Source: Alitta virens
Taxonomy: Eukaryota > Annelida > Polychaeta > Phyllodocida > Nereididae
Assembly (NCBI GenBank): GCA_932294295.1
Contig: OW028585.1
Location: 18,936,561-19,000,560 of the forward strand
Length of the DNA: 64,000 bases
Reading direction: 5' to 3'
In this document: positions 13,901 to 25,386 of the stretch, in pieces
Numbering within the stretch: position 1 is the first letter of the stretch
How the letters are laid out: each line of letters starts with the position of its first letter
Notes under the pieces: model-generated
The model's database searches: none
What the model was told of the DNA's origin: nothing
Seen by the model: only the letters and a program-made list of their open reading frames with translations
Made by a program: the position numbers and the translations under genes

Positions 13901-15402
13901 TTAAGTAAATTACCACACCGAGGGGTCTTCTGTTTTTACACCTCACCTAGGTCCTGATAAAATTTCATGAAACACCCCTAAAGCTGGACACACGGTACCC
14001 AGATAGCATTCCAGATCGGAACAACATTGGCGCGACATCGGCGATGTTGATACAATGTTGTAACGACAGTGGCCAATATGGAAACAATGATGGGCAGATT
14101 TGGAATGTTTTCAGGGTAGTATGCATCTATGAAACATTCACATATAGGACAGACACCAATTGAAATTAATATAAATTGACTTGAATGACAAAAATTAAAC
14201 CTCATTATCACGACCAGCAGTACATCTTCCCTCCGTGCAGTTATAATGTCCAGCTGGAAAAAAAGAGAAAATATAAATAGCAGAACATTGCAATTATGAC
14301 ACAAGTCACACGAGTAAATAAGTAGATCAGGTCAATGTCGTTTCAATGTTGGCCATCGGCAGCCGTCTTTGGACCGATGTGGTGTCAATGAGACATGTTT
14401 TCTGTGTAGATAAGTTTCATGCTCGTCAGATTTTTTCGGATACGACAGATAGTTATGTTTAATTTGTTGCATCTTACTATTGCTGGATCGTTGTGCAGCT
14501 TTTATAAGGAATTAAGTAATCATAGACATAAATAAATAAAACTGTGTTAGACAGTTACTGCACCAAAATATATCTTTTAATCAAATCATTGGCAGACCAA
14601 TCCAGAGTGTTTCTCAACTCACTGGACAAGTACTCAACCTTAAAAAACACACAGATTAAGGCTTAATCCACCAATAATGAAGACATTTGGGCATCTTTTG
14701 TGTTGAGCTGAGTAATTCTACACTATATGCACTAAGTTTGGTCCCTGTGAAGCATAAAAGTGAGGAAGACCAGCAGAACATTAGGTGATATTTAGAGAAA
14801 CGCTTGCAAAATTACTGCATGAAACATCTGTCAAACAAGCATTTTTGGACAATTTTGCAAGGTAATTCCTTGTAAATTTATGTTCATATTTAATAATATT
14901 ATGTAGTTAACATAAGTACGAAGTGGTGTGGTAAAAACGATGTGAATTTTTCCTCCGCTTCATGGTTTGTGTTGCAGCAGTTTACGTTAAAGTCACTGTT
15001 GCAAGCCTAATAATAATTTATGCAGTTATATTTTGTTAAAATACTGGTATAACAATCTGCATTAGGACTCATGATCTGATTTTTATGTCAAATATATTGA
15101 ATACTGATTTTAAATTACAGATATCACATGCCAATAATGTTATAATTGTCCTTCGTTGGAACAAGGACAAGTTATAGCGCTGTATCAGTTGTAAAAGGAG
15201 TCTGACAATCAATTCATTCCATTTGTGTGATAATTTCATTCACTATGTGCTGTCCATGGGTCACGGCTATACTGCTATGCTTCATCAATTATGGCTTAAG
15301 AGCTCACTGTGCCATGTAAATAACTGTAACATACTTACATAGAAAATGAGTGGAGGCAGAATGCACCAGAAATAGTACATAAGTAAGTTGAAAATATTCC
15401 AT
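7908..15402 (-). CDS. secreted PAN/apple-sushi-like protein, copy 1 (7 exons, intact)
   Basis: Exons on the minus strand: 15402-15339, 14253-14201, 12357-12195, 11618-11566, 9779-9620, 8753-8583, 8128-7908. All have AG/GT borders and matching phases (1,0,1,0,1,1), giving 885 nt and 294 residues. The first exon is a signal peptide (MEYFQLTYVLFLVHSAS). Exons 2+3 form a PAN/apple module (ACFDECSKRSWCYSVD...CDMQDF) and exons 4+5 a second one (ACKEACHHRDWCMAFD...CRMQ). Exon 6 is Cys-poor but sushi/CCP-like (ACKKPTFPPGSV...YALTCNDSLTW). Exon 7 carries a third PAN-like Cys pattern (CAIACS...CAKFEF...CQLY) and the stop. PAN modules generally bind proteins or glycans in secreted or surface proteins; ligand and role here are unknown. 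Copy 2 has the same structure. The exact start is inferred from phase agreement with exon 2. Confidence 0.75.
8467..8528. mobile_element. M1 MITE remnant (half deleted)
   Basis: Only the right part of the element found complete in copy 2 (17809-17912) remains. 53 bp are missing next to a CATAT microhomology. It ends GGAATGCCGTCTGGG. Confidence 0.6.
8766..8830. repeat. 13-bp minisatellite beside sushi-like exon acceptor
   Basis: Five units of AAATGTGGATGAT just upstream (on the minus strand) of the acceptor of exon 8753-8583. Copy 2 has six units (18151-18228), so the array has changed length since duplication. Confidence 0.9.
8902..8960. mobile_element. Tc1-like MITE end (family M2)
   Basis: Contains ACAGTCACACCAAAATTATT followed by CAGACACTTCC, the terminal repeat seen at both ends of the elements at 32260-32465 and 43504-43728. 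I could not find a matching right end here. The same remnant sits in copy 2 at 18302. Confidence 0.5.
10150..10632 (+). pseudogene. mariner-type transposase remnant, copy 1
   Basis: The plus strand reads a Tc1/mariner transposase catalytic region. It starts TADVKGTFRTMHPAQVMVLG, continues with VASDGKKM and YYKVLRY, then (after a frame change) TKKVQQFCLANFAD and LNLQDYAVRGILVRATTKTP. The second catalytic block, normally a QDGAP-like motif, reads a stop codon then DGIPCH. Further frameshifts and a poly-C tract follow. It lies in intron 4 of the minus-strand PAN/sushi gene and is dead. Confidence 0.8.
10644..10777. mobile_element. M1 MITE
   Basis: Bounded by CCAAGATAGCATTCCAAATC and GATTTGGAATGCTATCTAGG, directly following the mariner remnant; present in both duplication copies (see 20036). 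Confidence 0.85.
12027..12155. mobile_element. hairpin MITE (family M7), copy 1
   Basis: Inverted arms of about 50 bp: TGCCACGCGCGTTTTCCATG on the left and the inverse CATGGAAAACACACGTGGCA on the right. Both arms carry GCATGGAAAATGCATGGTT-like sequence. It lies just downstream (minus strand) of the first PAN exon. Confidence 0.75.
12895..13033. repeat. about 73-bp tandem repeat
   Basis: Two units with ATCAACACTGACCAAGGCAA and TTAGCCACTGTGATTATT. Copy 2 carries three units at 22580-22790. Confidence 0.75.
13064..13166. repeat. AAGTAC simple repeat
   Basis: Imperfect hexamer run (AAGTACAAGTACAAG). Also in copy 2 at about 22822-22922. Confidence 0.9.
13998..14117. mobile_element. M1 MITE
   Basis: CCCAGATAGCATTCCAGATC to AGATTTGGAATGTTTTCAGG, with a GCGACATCGGCGATGTTGAT core. 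Present in both copies. Confidence 0.85.
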
Positions 15403-16035
15403 TCCTAATAGTTTTCTCATGTATCTGATTAGACCATTCAAGTTTCATGTATGATGGTACCGGTCATTAACCTGGCACTGAGAAAATTTAATGCTGTCGC
15501 TTATAAATACCTTAGAAACATTGTTAAAACTTAATGCCACTATAGGTTATAGGTGTAATACAAGCACTTTTTTACTGGTCAGAGTCAACTGTCATAAATG
15601 TCAAATAAACAACACTATTTCCAGAAAAGTTGATAATATTTACAACTTCCATCGAGGCGCTTAAATGTGGCTCCCACAACTTAAAATCAATAATGCATTT
15701 TACGATAATGTCTTAAAAGACAGAATTCCAATGGTTCATCCGATAAACCCAAGCTTTTAAATGACAGGAAACTGTCATAAATCAAATATATTGCTTTTTT
15801 TATTGATCATGTGACATGTTTAGTTGTTATCAATAATTGACAGAGTTAGCAGTCACTTTTACAATAACCTAACAAAACCGGTGTAACAAACAATGGGAAG
15901 CAAAATTACAACCAGAGGTCACTGGCAACAAAGCAGATAAGCATTGTTTGATGATGTCATCTATTCAGTGATGTCTTTTTTGTTTTGTTACAATAAATGA
16001 TGTCATCTAATTGTGCTTTATCTACTTCGGCGACA

Positions 16036-16103
16036 GCCCAAACAGCATTTCAAATAAGGACAACATTGACGCGACATCAGCGATGGTGATACGATGTTGT
16101 AAA
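16036..16103. mobile_element. M1 MITE, left half only
   Basis: CAAACAGCATTTCAAATAAG followed by the GCGACATCAGCGATGGTGAT core, then the element stops. Copy 2 has the complete element at 26689. Confidence 0.65.
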
Positions 16104-16455
16104 GAAATTAGGTGTTTACACAAAGCACAAAATTATAACATTGGCACAGTCAATTTACACATGTCTATGATCATGATGATGTGACAGTCAAACAATTTGT
16201 CTCTGGTTTGGTGATTTTAGTCCCAATGACCAAAAAAATTTTTTTTTTGTTTAAAGCAAGATTTTTTGGTTAAAACCAAAAGATTTTTTGGCTTAAACCA
16301 AAAGATACGCTTCCGTTGTTTTCAGAACATTTACAAAAAAAAGTCACTCAATTTAATCAACAATCTGTATAAAGCTCAAAATATAAATTTTTATTTTTGG
16401 TGTACAAGAGAGTTTTATTAGAATTCGGTTTCATAATTGAGGACGACACATCACC

Positions 16456-17110
16456 AGAAAATTTTGACTTTCTTGGAATCGTTTTTCAAAAACATCTGTC
16501 GGAATTGCCACATTGGCAAAATTACCAAAACAATTAGCAAGGTCATTGGAACTTTAAGTAGACTGAAACACATTTTACCCAGTAATATCCTACTCCCAAT
16601 ATACAACTCACTTGTATTATTGCATATCAATTATGGGATATGACTCAAACAGTATACTAAAATAACCACAAAAAGTGTCAGACTTATAACTAAAAGTAAA
16701 TACAATGAACACTCAGAACCCCTCTTCAAAAAGCTCTCTACACTTAATGTAAAAGACACTCTACATTTACGCTTATTAAAATTGTAAACTTGTGCATAAT
16801 ACATAACCACCCTACTTCACAAATATTCTCACTCCTCATTTCCATGAAATTCATGCATACGAAACAAGAAATCCTAATAATTTTGTATTACATAGAGCAA
16901 AATATGAATACTCCAAAAAGTGTCCAAGATATCAGCTTCCCAATATCATAAATGAAGGTGAGAAGTGTTCTGGAAAAAGCTCATACCCATGGCTTGCCTG
17001 GTTTCTCTTGGTATGTCAATAAAAATTCATAGACAGGTACAATGCAAGATGTGAGGTTAATAATTGTTACATATGCAAATATTAACAGTAATCATTAAAT
17101 CCTATTAAAA
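16456..17110 (+). pseudogene. LINE reverse transcriptase 3' remnant, copy 2
   Basis: Repeats the 3' part of the LINE from 7091 on: the KVIGTLSRLKHILPSNILLP and IYNSLVLLHINYG blocks and the following 3' region. The upstream catalytic RT blocks are absent because the duplication junction cuts here. Confidence 0.8.
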
Positions 17111-17213
17111 TATTTTCTCATCACTCCCGTTGCCCTCTCTCTCTCTCTCTCTCTCTTTCTGTTGTCAGATTAAATTTTTACCCTTTTCACAGTACATTTT
17201 CTTCAGTTCACAA

Positions 17214-20200
17214 TCAAATTATTATATATAGCTGACAGTTGTCATAGGTCCTCTGTTTGTTAAATTCGAATTTTGCGCATTTCACAAAATGTAACGATGT
17301 TTGGCCAGTGCTGCAAGCAATCGCACAATGTACTCTACTTCTTGCTGTCACCAAACGTGTGTCAGTGTGAAATGCAGCAGTTTCGGTTTTGTAAGTATCA
17401 TCCATGGCATTCCTGTAGTGCTTGATGACAAAATCTGAAAGTTACACAAATAATATTACTTATGAATTATGTATTTATTATTGGTCAAAGAAAACAGTCT
17501 CAAAATTAATGCAGTAGTTTCATAGATAGAGCCGTATTCTGCAAATCATATGTATTCTGACTTATACTGCACTCCATTTTTAATCAGTACCAAACACAGA
17601 AATCATAGTAATACTTCATATATATTTTGTAATATTTATTTGATGTTCCCAGAGCCGTATTGTCATTTGTCCATCTTATAAGCACTTCTGTGGTGTAAAG
17701 GTATTGAATTGATTCTTGACTGCTGTATATAGATGATGTCACCAATGTGTAACTTAAGATTTTACCAGATGATGATAAAGTTAATTATGCATAAACAGTG
17801 AACCCCATATAGCATTCGAAATGGGGCCAGGGTCGTTTAAATATCGGCCGCCACTGGCATATCAAGATGGCCGACGTCGCGTTGATATTGTTCTAAATGG
17901 AATGCCGTCTGGGACACATCATTTCCTAAAACTGATAATATCAAATTACCTAACTACAAAGACTCACCCTCGGCAATTGAACTTTCCCATGTTAGACTAT
18001 CGTTGCATGTCAGTGCATATCTGCCCTTTGATGCGCCATGAGTAATCATGTAATACAGTTTAGAATTATGCCGATAGCCATCCACTGCCTGGGTTGCTGC
18101 ATGAACACTCCCTGGTGGAAAAGTTGGTTTCTTGCATGCTGTGAAATAATAAATGTGGATGATAAATGTGGATGATAGATGTGGATGATAGATGTGGATG
18201 ATAAATGTGGATGATAAATGTGGATGATAAATGTACAACATTGACATCGTTTTACAGTTGTTTAGTCAAAGGATGATTGTTGTACCTGGATGAATGCCAT
18301 ATACAGTCACACCAAAATTATTCAGACACTTCCAGAATTCCATGCAAATTTGAACCATATTAAAAATGATTTAGCTTAAGGTGACACTGGATTCCATATT
18401 TATTATTTTATGTAAATATCAATAACATCTCTGAGGCTGTGATTGCAATGTATTCGCCAATGTCGTTTACAAGTTAAGGCAAAGTTATAGATGAAAAATT
18501 TAAATTGCTGTATACCTTTTGGTTTTAATGTACTCAACAGTGAAAAAGGCTCTTTGTTCCTTATGCCATGAACAATGCACATTTATCGACAATGGCATGA
18601 CGTTAAATTAATCTAAAATGTTATTTCCAATTTTAAATATAAAATAAATGAAATATGCAAGAATGGAGCATGCCCTCCACTAAGTATCAAAATTACATAT
18701 TTGCACTATTTAGTACACTTGATATAGATATTTCAATTAGCTGATGTCAATATTGATAGTTGGGATATATTTGTGTCTTCATAGGGTAATCCCATAGAAC
18801 ATGTTTTGCAACCAGGAGTATCTTACATCCAAATTAACTTGAAAACCAGATCTCTACTGATAAGATAAGGGCCAGATTTGGTGCATGAGTTGCGATTCTT
18901 CATTTCCAATCCATGCCAAAGAAACAACCACTTCCACAAAACTTCCTTATATCGTCCTTCATATGGATATGTTATGGGCAATTTTTTAAGATAAAAATGC
19001 CTTAGCACAGACTTACCTACAACACATGCTGTCACATTATCATTTTCTGTTAACAACCCTAGAGGATTGGGTTGCATACGACATTCACTTGTTGGTTGAA
19101 CATAGTCGAATGCCATACACCAGTCTCTATGGTGACATGCTTCTTTACACGCATCAAATGTTTCGTTCAATAGGATCTAAGACAATGGAGATTTACAATC
19201 TGTTATTTGAAAGATGGCTACAATCTGTTCACAAATATATATGGTTTACAATTGAAAAAGAAAGTGAATTTTTTAATGGAAAATTAACCACTGTCAGTAT
19301 AATTTAAATATTTTTTCCATGATGACCTGTCAGTAAAGGGTGCAAAACTTGGAATGAACTTTAGTCATAAAAACCAACTACCACTTGACTGAATGTTGTG
19401 AGACTAATATTAAACAAACTAGCCAGTAAGCTGTACAATGGGTCAATGTTATGTACCTAGAACTTAAAAAATGACTACTAAGAGGAACGAAAGACAAAGG
19501 GTGGCAGAATTGCTCAATCCAAAAAGCATTCCCAACAACAACTGTTTCGAACTGCCGAAATGACTGATTCTATGCGCAGTTGACAGCTGATGTCAAGGGC
19601 ACCTTCAGGACCATGCACCCAACCCAGGTCATGGTCTTGGGTGTAGTGGCCTCCGACAGCAAGAAGATGCAGCCCTTCTCCTTCAAGTCTGGAGAAAGAG
19701 TGGGTGCAGCTGTTTACTACAAGGTCCTGAGGTACCATGTCTTAATTGCCATGGCTAAAGGTCAACTTCCCTGATGGCCACTATGTGTGGATCTAGGATG
19801 GGATTCCCTGCCACATGACCAAGAAGGTGCAGCAGTTCTGCTTAGCCAACTTTGCTGACAGATTTCTGGCTCTCCTCTAGCCTGGACCTGTCCCTGCAGG
19901 ACTATGCTGTGCGGGGCATTTTAGTGAGGGCCACTACCAAGACCCCCCCCCCACCCAAGTGTTGACCCCTCAAGGCTGCCATCAAGAAGGAGTGGACCAA
20001 GATGTCCAAGGACTTTGTATAATAAGTTGAGCAATTCCAAGATAGCATTCCAAATCCACCAAGCATCGTTTCCATATAGGCCACTCTCATTACATCAACA
20101 TCGTATTAACATCGCCGACACCGCGCCGACATTCAAACGATTTGGAATGCTATATAGGTCATGTGTAATAAGCAAGTTTTGCATATATACGCATGCACAT

Positions 20201-23200
20201 CAAAAATAAAATCAGTGAAACTTCCACTCATATGTCGTACACGCACATGCATACACATACGTACATGTATAAGCAAAAAGATCCATGTAAATGTAGCTCA
20301 AGTAACCAGCAACAGGTGGTCACTCAATAGTGGTCAAATGTCTTAGAGGAGACTTCTAACAAAAATGTACCTTCTCATATAAGCAATAAAAGCACTATGT
20401 AAAGACAGACAATAAAAGAATTGTGCAAAATATGCATGAAATATAGGAGATCTTGCCTTTGGCAATTTATTTTTTACTGTAACAAGGCTATCCATGAATA
20501 AAATATTCCTAATAATCAAGGCTGTTTCAGTGCTTGTTTATGATGTTATGTGGAATGTAAATAAAATAACTGCCCAGCTGTATGAAGGAGTTTTGTCTGC
20601 TTATTTAAGGGGGTCACTGATGCTTGATTATTTCTTCTGTTGTAACTAGCAGATATTCTTGCCTGGGAAATACTTTTGCAATCTTTTCTCTCGGTTAAGA
20701 TTTTGTCCCAAAAGCCAGAATGCTATACCTACATTATAAAATTGCTTAACATCTACGACAAACATTTGTCTTTGGGGAATCTCCCCATCACATTAACTTT
20801 TATATTGTATAATTTTGTTTTATAATCTAGTGTTTCCGAATAATTTTTTTTAATGTTTTTGTGATAAATAAAAAGATTATAATTCTAAGTCTGTCACTTA
20901 TTCAAAATGACATCTGAGAAAAGTGATCAAACAGAAAACATTATTTACCTCAGTATCGTTTGTCATGTCAGTTCTGCTTGGATAACACCGGTACAATGCT
21001 TCTGAAAATGTAAGATGAGTAATTAAGAGGATGTGACATAAATTAACTTTGTACAGTGTATATGGAAACAAGCTCTGGTAGTTTTTTAGATAATGAAAGA
21101 TGACTCCTATCCCCTACATCACTGCTTCAACCTCTTGCCCCATGGTGTCAGACTTGCTATACCGCATTGTAAGACCACACTTTTTCGCAACACCTTCATT
21201 CCTACTGCCATTAATTTCATAGATAATTTGTAATGTTATATTATTTCATTATTTCATTATTTCATTATGTATTTTCAGTGCTTTCCATAACAAATTCCAT
21301 GTACTTTGCTTGGCAATAAAATAAATCTTATCTTAAATTTATCTTTAAGTTACTTCAATCACAGTCTTAATCTTAATTATCTTGATCACGAAAATAACTC
21401 AATGGTTCATGGTTAAATATGCCACGCGTGTTTTCCATGCGTTTGGATAAATGCATGGAAAATACATGATTTTCACCACATCATAATTCTGCAAGAACCA
21501 TGCATTTTCCATGCGTTTATCCTTTTCATGGAAAACACACGTGGCACATTTGGCCATGTACTAAGAAATATTTTGCTCAACAAACCAATAATGCATGCCG
21601 TGAAATCAGGATTAGGTGTGTCATGAAATGTAGGAGTGAAATCCTGCATATCACAAACTCGAGCAACAACGTTGTAGTCTACTGAGTAACACCAGCTTCT
21701 TTTGGAACATTCGTCAAAGCAGGCCGTAATGTTGATGTTATGAACTGTCTGGAAGTACCAAAATAAACTGAAAATCTCTTTGAACTCAATCATTTATTTC
21801 ATATGACATATATCAACTACATTTTATCAAAACATACATACAAGTAATAATTTTATTCATTGTTTATGGTGAGTCGCCGCCGAGGTGCCCCCCCCCCCCC
21901 CCGGGACTTAAAAGTGACTCCAACAAAAACCTTTCCAAACAACAGTATATTAAATAAAAAAATTTAAAATTTCAGGTGAACCAAGTAAATATATATATAA
22001 GAAAAATGGGAGCACAGAGCAATTAAACGTGATAAAACCCTCACATGTATCAAGATCGTGTCATGGTTACACTGTTGGTGGGGTAACTGGCTATTGAATA
22101 TTAGGATCTTAGATAATATAAGCGTGATTAGGATGATTGTCTGCTAAAAAAAATAATAAACAGATTTGATAAAGTTCTTAGTTAATTTGACACTGACTAG
22201 AGTTACTATCCCCCATTCCAGCTTTGGCTAACACGTTTAGCCAACCATTATCAAAACATCTTCATGTCACTCATTTTCGCTACCACGCAGCAACACTGTG
22301 ACCCCATAGGTCGTAATCACTGAGGATTTGCAAGCTGCCATCTATAATATGAGTGGGTAATAGTCCTTCCTGGGCCATTGGAAGTGCTTGCAGGTGTCGT
22401 CCTCTGGTGGAAAATATGATTTTATGGGCCAATCAGAGACCAGCTTACAACATGACGAAATATGACACCATATTCCAAATATGGTGTCTTTTTCTAAGGC
22501 CTTCTCTGATTGTGAAAAAAGTTTACAGAAAAGAGATGAATAACCACAAAATATTTAGGCCATTCATCCTTGCTAGCGGAAAAATATAATCAATCCTGAC
22601 CAAGGCAAAATTCTTTCAACTAAAAGATTAGCCACTGTGATTATTACCAGCGGGATAATATAATCAACACTGACCAAGGCAAAATGCTTTTAACTAGGAA
22701 GTTAGCCACTGTGATTATTGCCAGCGGGATAATATAATCAATACTGACCAAGGAAAAATGCTTTTAACTAGGAAGTTAGCCACTGTGATTTTTGGCAGGC
22801 TTGGGGTCAAGTACAACACAATGTACTTAAGTACAAGTACAAGAGAATATATCAAGTACAAGTACAGGTCCAAGTACAGCTATTTATCTGAGTACTTAAG
22901 TCCAAGTACAAGTACAAGTACATCCTTGGTTTTTGGTCAAGATCCAATTGGCGTCAGACAGCAGTAGCGGATTCGGAAGAGCGTGATGTGGCAATAATTT
23001 TTTGCCACATGTGGCATTAATAAGGCTAACTAGCCATGGCTGGATTTTGTAAAGAACAGGCCTTTCTATATTGTCCTACATGCATGATAAAAAATGGTTT
23101 TTAATGCTTGCTAATAAATTGTAATGGACACCAATGCTTTTTGGAATAATTTTAAATAGTGTGGACTCCAAGCCTTATCATCTCATCATTATGTCTGCCT

Positions 23201-25386
23201 CTGGGAGCTGTTCATATAAGTTGGCTGAGCTTCAAACCAGCAGCATGAAGCTAAAAGGTGTAAACACTCTTTCATTAATTTTGCCCTCTACAATTACCAG
23301 CTAGTGACTGTATAAAACTTCACTGATGACCTTTTTTACAAACTTTACCTTTACTTTAACTTTTGAACTCATTTTATGTTATCGATTTTAAATTATCAAC
23401 TGTTTTAGTATTATGGGTGGGTGATTAGGGCTTTACGTCCTGTATTTCTGCACCTGATGGGCTAATTAGGACAGGCAGGGACCATGGCAATGAGACGAAG
23501 GATGAAACAGCCATCCAACTTAGGCCAGACCGGGAATTGAACCCAGGACCCAGCGGTTGGAAGCCCAGAGCGCTACCACTGAGCTAGGCCCCTGCCCGTT
23601 TTAGTATTATAAAATATCTGCAAAGTATGCCATATTTTTTCAACTTCAATTTTTGTTAGAAGAAAATCAATTATTATTATTATGGAGATATATGATCTGC
23701 AGTTTTAAATGTAATTTTGAATGTTTGCATCTTATTAGATCATAGACAGATAGAAGCATTTAGCAGAAATTGTCCCAATCCTACGAGGATTTTCGTTAAA
23801 GGGCAAACAAAATTTGAAGTGCATTCATAGGCCACCATGTGAAAATTTAGGGGAATTAAGTAAATTACCACACCAAGGGGTCTTCTGTTTTTACACCTCA
23901 CCTAGGTCCTGATAAAATTTCATGAAACACCCCTAAAGCTGGACACACGGTACCCAGATAGCATTCCAGATCGGAACAACATTGGCGCGACATCGGCGAT
24001 GTTAATACCATGTTGTAACGACAGTGGCCAATATGGAAACAATGATGGGCAGATTTGGAATGTTTTCAGGGTAGTATGCATCTATGAAACATTCACATAT
24101 AGGACAGACACCAATTGAAATTAATATAAATTGACTTGAATGACAAAAAAATTAAACCTCATTATCACGACCAGCAGTACATCTTCCCTCCGTGCAGTTA
24201 TAATGTCCAGCTGGAAAAAAAAAGAGTAAAATATAAATAGCAGAACATTGCAATTAGGACACAAGTCACATGAGTAAATTAGTAGATCCGGTCAATGTCG
24301 TTTCAATGTTGGCCATCGGCAGCCATCTTTGGACCGATGTGGTGCCAATGAGACATTATATGTGTCGATAACAGTTTCATGCTGGTCAGATTTTTCAGAT
24401 ACGACTGATAGTTATGTTTAATTTGTTGCATCTTACTATTGCTGGATCGTTGTGCAGCTTTTATGAGGAATTAAGTAATCATAGACATGAATAAATAAAA
24501 CTGTGATAGACAGTTACTGTAACAAAGTCCTTTGGTGCGCCAAAATACATTTTCATCTTATAAACAAATCATTGGCAGGCCAATCCGGAGTGTTTCTCAA
24601 CTCCCTGGACAAGTACTTAACCTTGAAAACACACAGATTAAGGCTTAATCCACAAATAATGAAGACATTTAGGCAACTTTGGCGTAGAGCTGAGTAATTC
24701 TTCACTCTTTGCACAAAGTTTGGTCCCTGTGATGCATAAAAGTGAGGAAGACCAGCAGAACATTAGGTGATATTTAGAGAAATGCTTGCAAACTTACTGC
24801 ATGAAACATGTCAAACAAGCATTTTTGGAAGTTCTTGGTGTGGCGACAAACTTTGCAAGGCAATTCCTTGTAAATTCATGTTCATATTTAATAATATTAT
24901 GTAGTTAACATAAGTACGAAGTGATACGGTAAAAACAGTGTGAATTTTACTTCCGCTTCATGGTTTGTGTTGCAGCAGTTTACATTAAAGTCGCTGTTGC
25001 AAGCCTAATAATAATTTATGTAGTTATATTTTGTTAAAATACTGGTATGACAATCTGCATTAGGACTGAATACTGATTTTGAATTACAGATATCACATGT
25101 ATGCCAATAATGTTATAATTGTCCTTTTGTAGTAACATGGACAAGTTATAGCGCTGTATCAGTTTGTAAAAGGAGTCTGACAATCAATTAATCCCATAAT
25201 TTCATTCACTATGTGCTGTCCATAGGTCACAGCTTAATCCTTTACTGTTATGCTTCATCAATTATGGCTTAAGAGCTCACACCCGTGCCATCACTGTGCC
25301 ATGTAAATAACTGTATACTTACATAGAAAATGAGTGGAGGCAGAATGCACCAGAAATAGTACATAAGTAAGGTGAAAATATTCCAT
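17214..25386 (-). CDS. secreted PAN/apple-sushi-like protein, copy 2 (7 exons, intact)
   Basis: Exons on the minus strand: 25386-25323, 24210-24158, 21748-21586, 21001-20949, 19176-19017, 18138-17968, 17434-17214. Every exon has the same length and phase as in copy 1 (64, 53, 163, 53, 160, 171, 221 nt), giving 294 residues. Differences are few: in exon 5 LTENDNV replaces LTEMDNV, in exon 6 THGASKGRY replaces TYGASMGRY, and His replaces Gln near the start. Domain order is signal peptide, two two-exon PAN/apple modules, a sushi-like exon, and a C-terminal PAN-like module. Its first intron (24211-25322) is free of the SINEs that expanded the rest of copy 2. No lesion is visible, so both copies may be functional paralogues. 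Confidence 0.75.
17809..17912. mobile_element. M1 MITE
   Basis: TAGCATTCGAAATGGGGCC to GGAATGCCGTCTGGG; complete here, half deleted in copy 1. Confidence 0.7.
18151..18228. repeat. 13-bp minisatellite, copy 2
   Basis: Six units of AAATGTGGATGAT, next to the sushi-like exon acceptor. Confidence 0.9.
19547..20030 (+). pseudogene. mariner-type transposase remnant, copy 2
   Basis: Same dead transposase as in copy 1: TADVKGTFRTMHPTQVMVLG, VASDSKKM, YYKVLRY, then frame changes and the same stop before the DGIPCH block. Shared lesions show that it was already inactive when the segment duplicated. Confidence 0.8.
20036..20158. mobile_element. M1 MITE
   Basis: CCAAGATAGCATTCCAAATC to GATTTGGAATGCTATATAGG; counterpart of 10644-10777. 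Confidence 0.85.
21418..21546. mobile_element. hairpin MITE (family M7), copy 2
   Basis: TGCCACGCGTGTTTTCCATG and inverse CATGGAAAACACACGTGGCA arms; counterpart of 12027-12155. Confidence 0.75.
22110..22420. other. about 300 bp present only in copy 2
   Basis: Between GGATCTTA and TATGATTTTATG the second copy carries about 300 bp missing from copy 1 (about 12722-12732). No gene, TIR or target duplication is obvious, so it may be ancestral DNA deleted from copy 1. Confidence 0.6.
23415..23597 (-). mobile_element. SINE S1 with target site duplication; empty site in copy 1
   Basis: Full-length SINE, tRNA head at the high-coordinate end. Flanked by perfect 13-bp repeats GTTTTAGTATTAT (23402-23414 and 23598-23610). 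Copy 1 has the single uninterrupted GTTTTAGTATTAT at about 13640, so the insertion postdates the duplication. Confidence 0.95.
23954..24073. mobile_element. M1 MITE
   Basis: CCCAGATAGCATTCCAGATC to AGATTTGGAATGTTTTCAGG; counterpart of 13998-14117. Confidence 0.85.

Larger units (their letters stand above)
7091..16455. repeat. segmental tandem duplication, copy 1
   Basis: This 9365-bp unit is followed directly by a second copy. The sequence from AGAAAATTTTGACTTT (7091) restarts at 16456 right after the unit's end (CACACATCACC at about 16445-16455). Homologous landmarks lie 9306-9397 bp apart in the left half and up to about 12.2 kb apart at the right end, because copy 2 has gained insertions. 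Exons, introns, the dead mariner, hairpins and minisatellites all match with few substitutions. Confidence 0.9.

Noticed and set aside
15339..15380. Nearer ATG (MYYFWCILPP) as start of the PAN/sushi gene
   Set aside because: Its frame ends in phase 0, but exon 2 needs phase 1. The ATG at 15400-15402 gives phase 1 and a better signal peptide.
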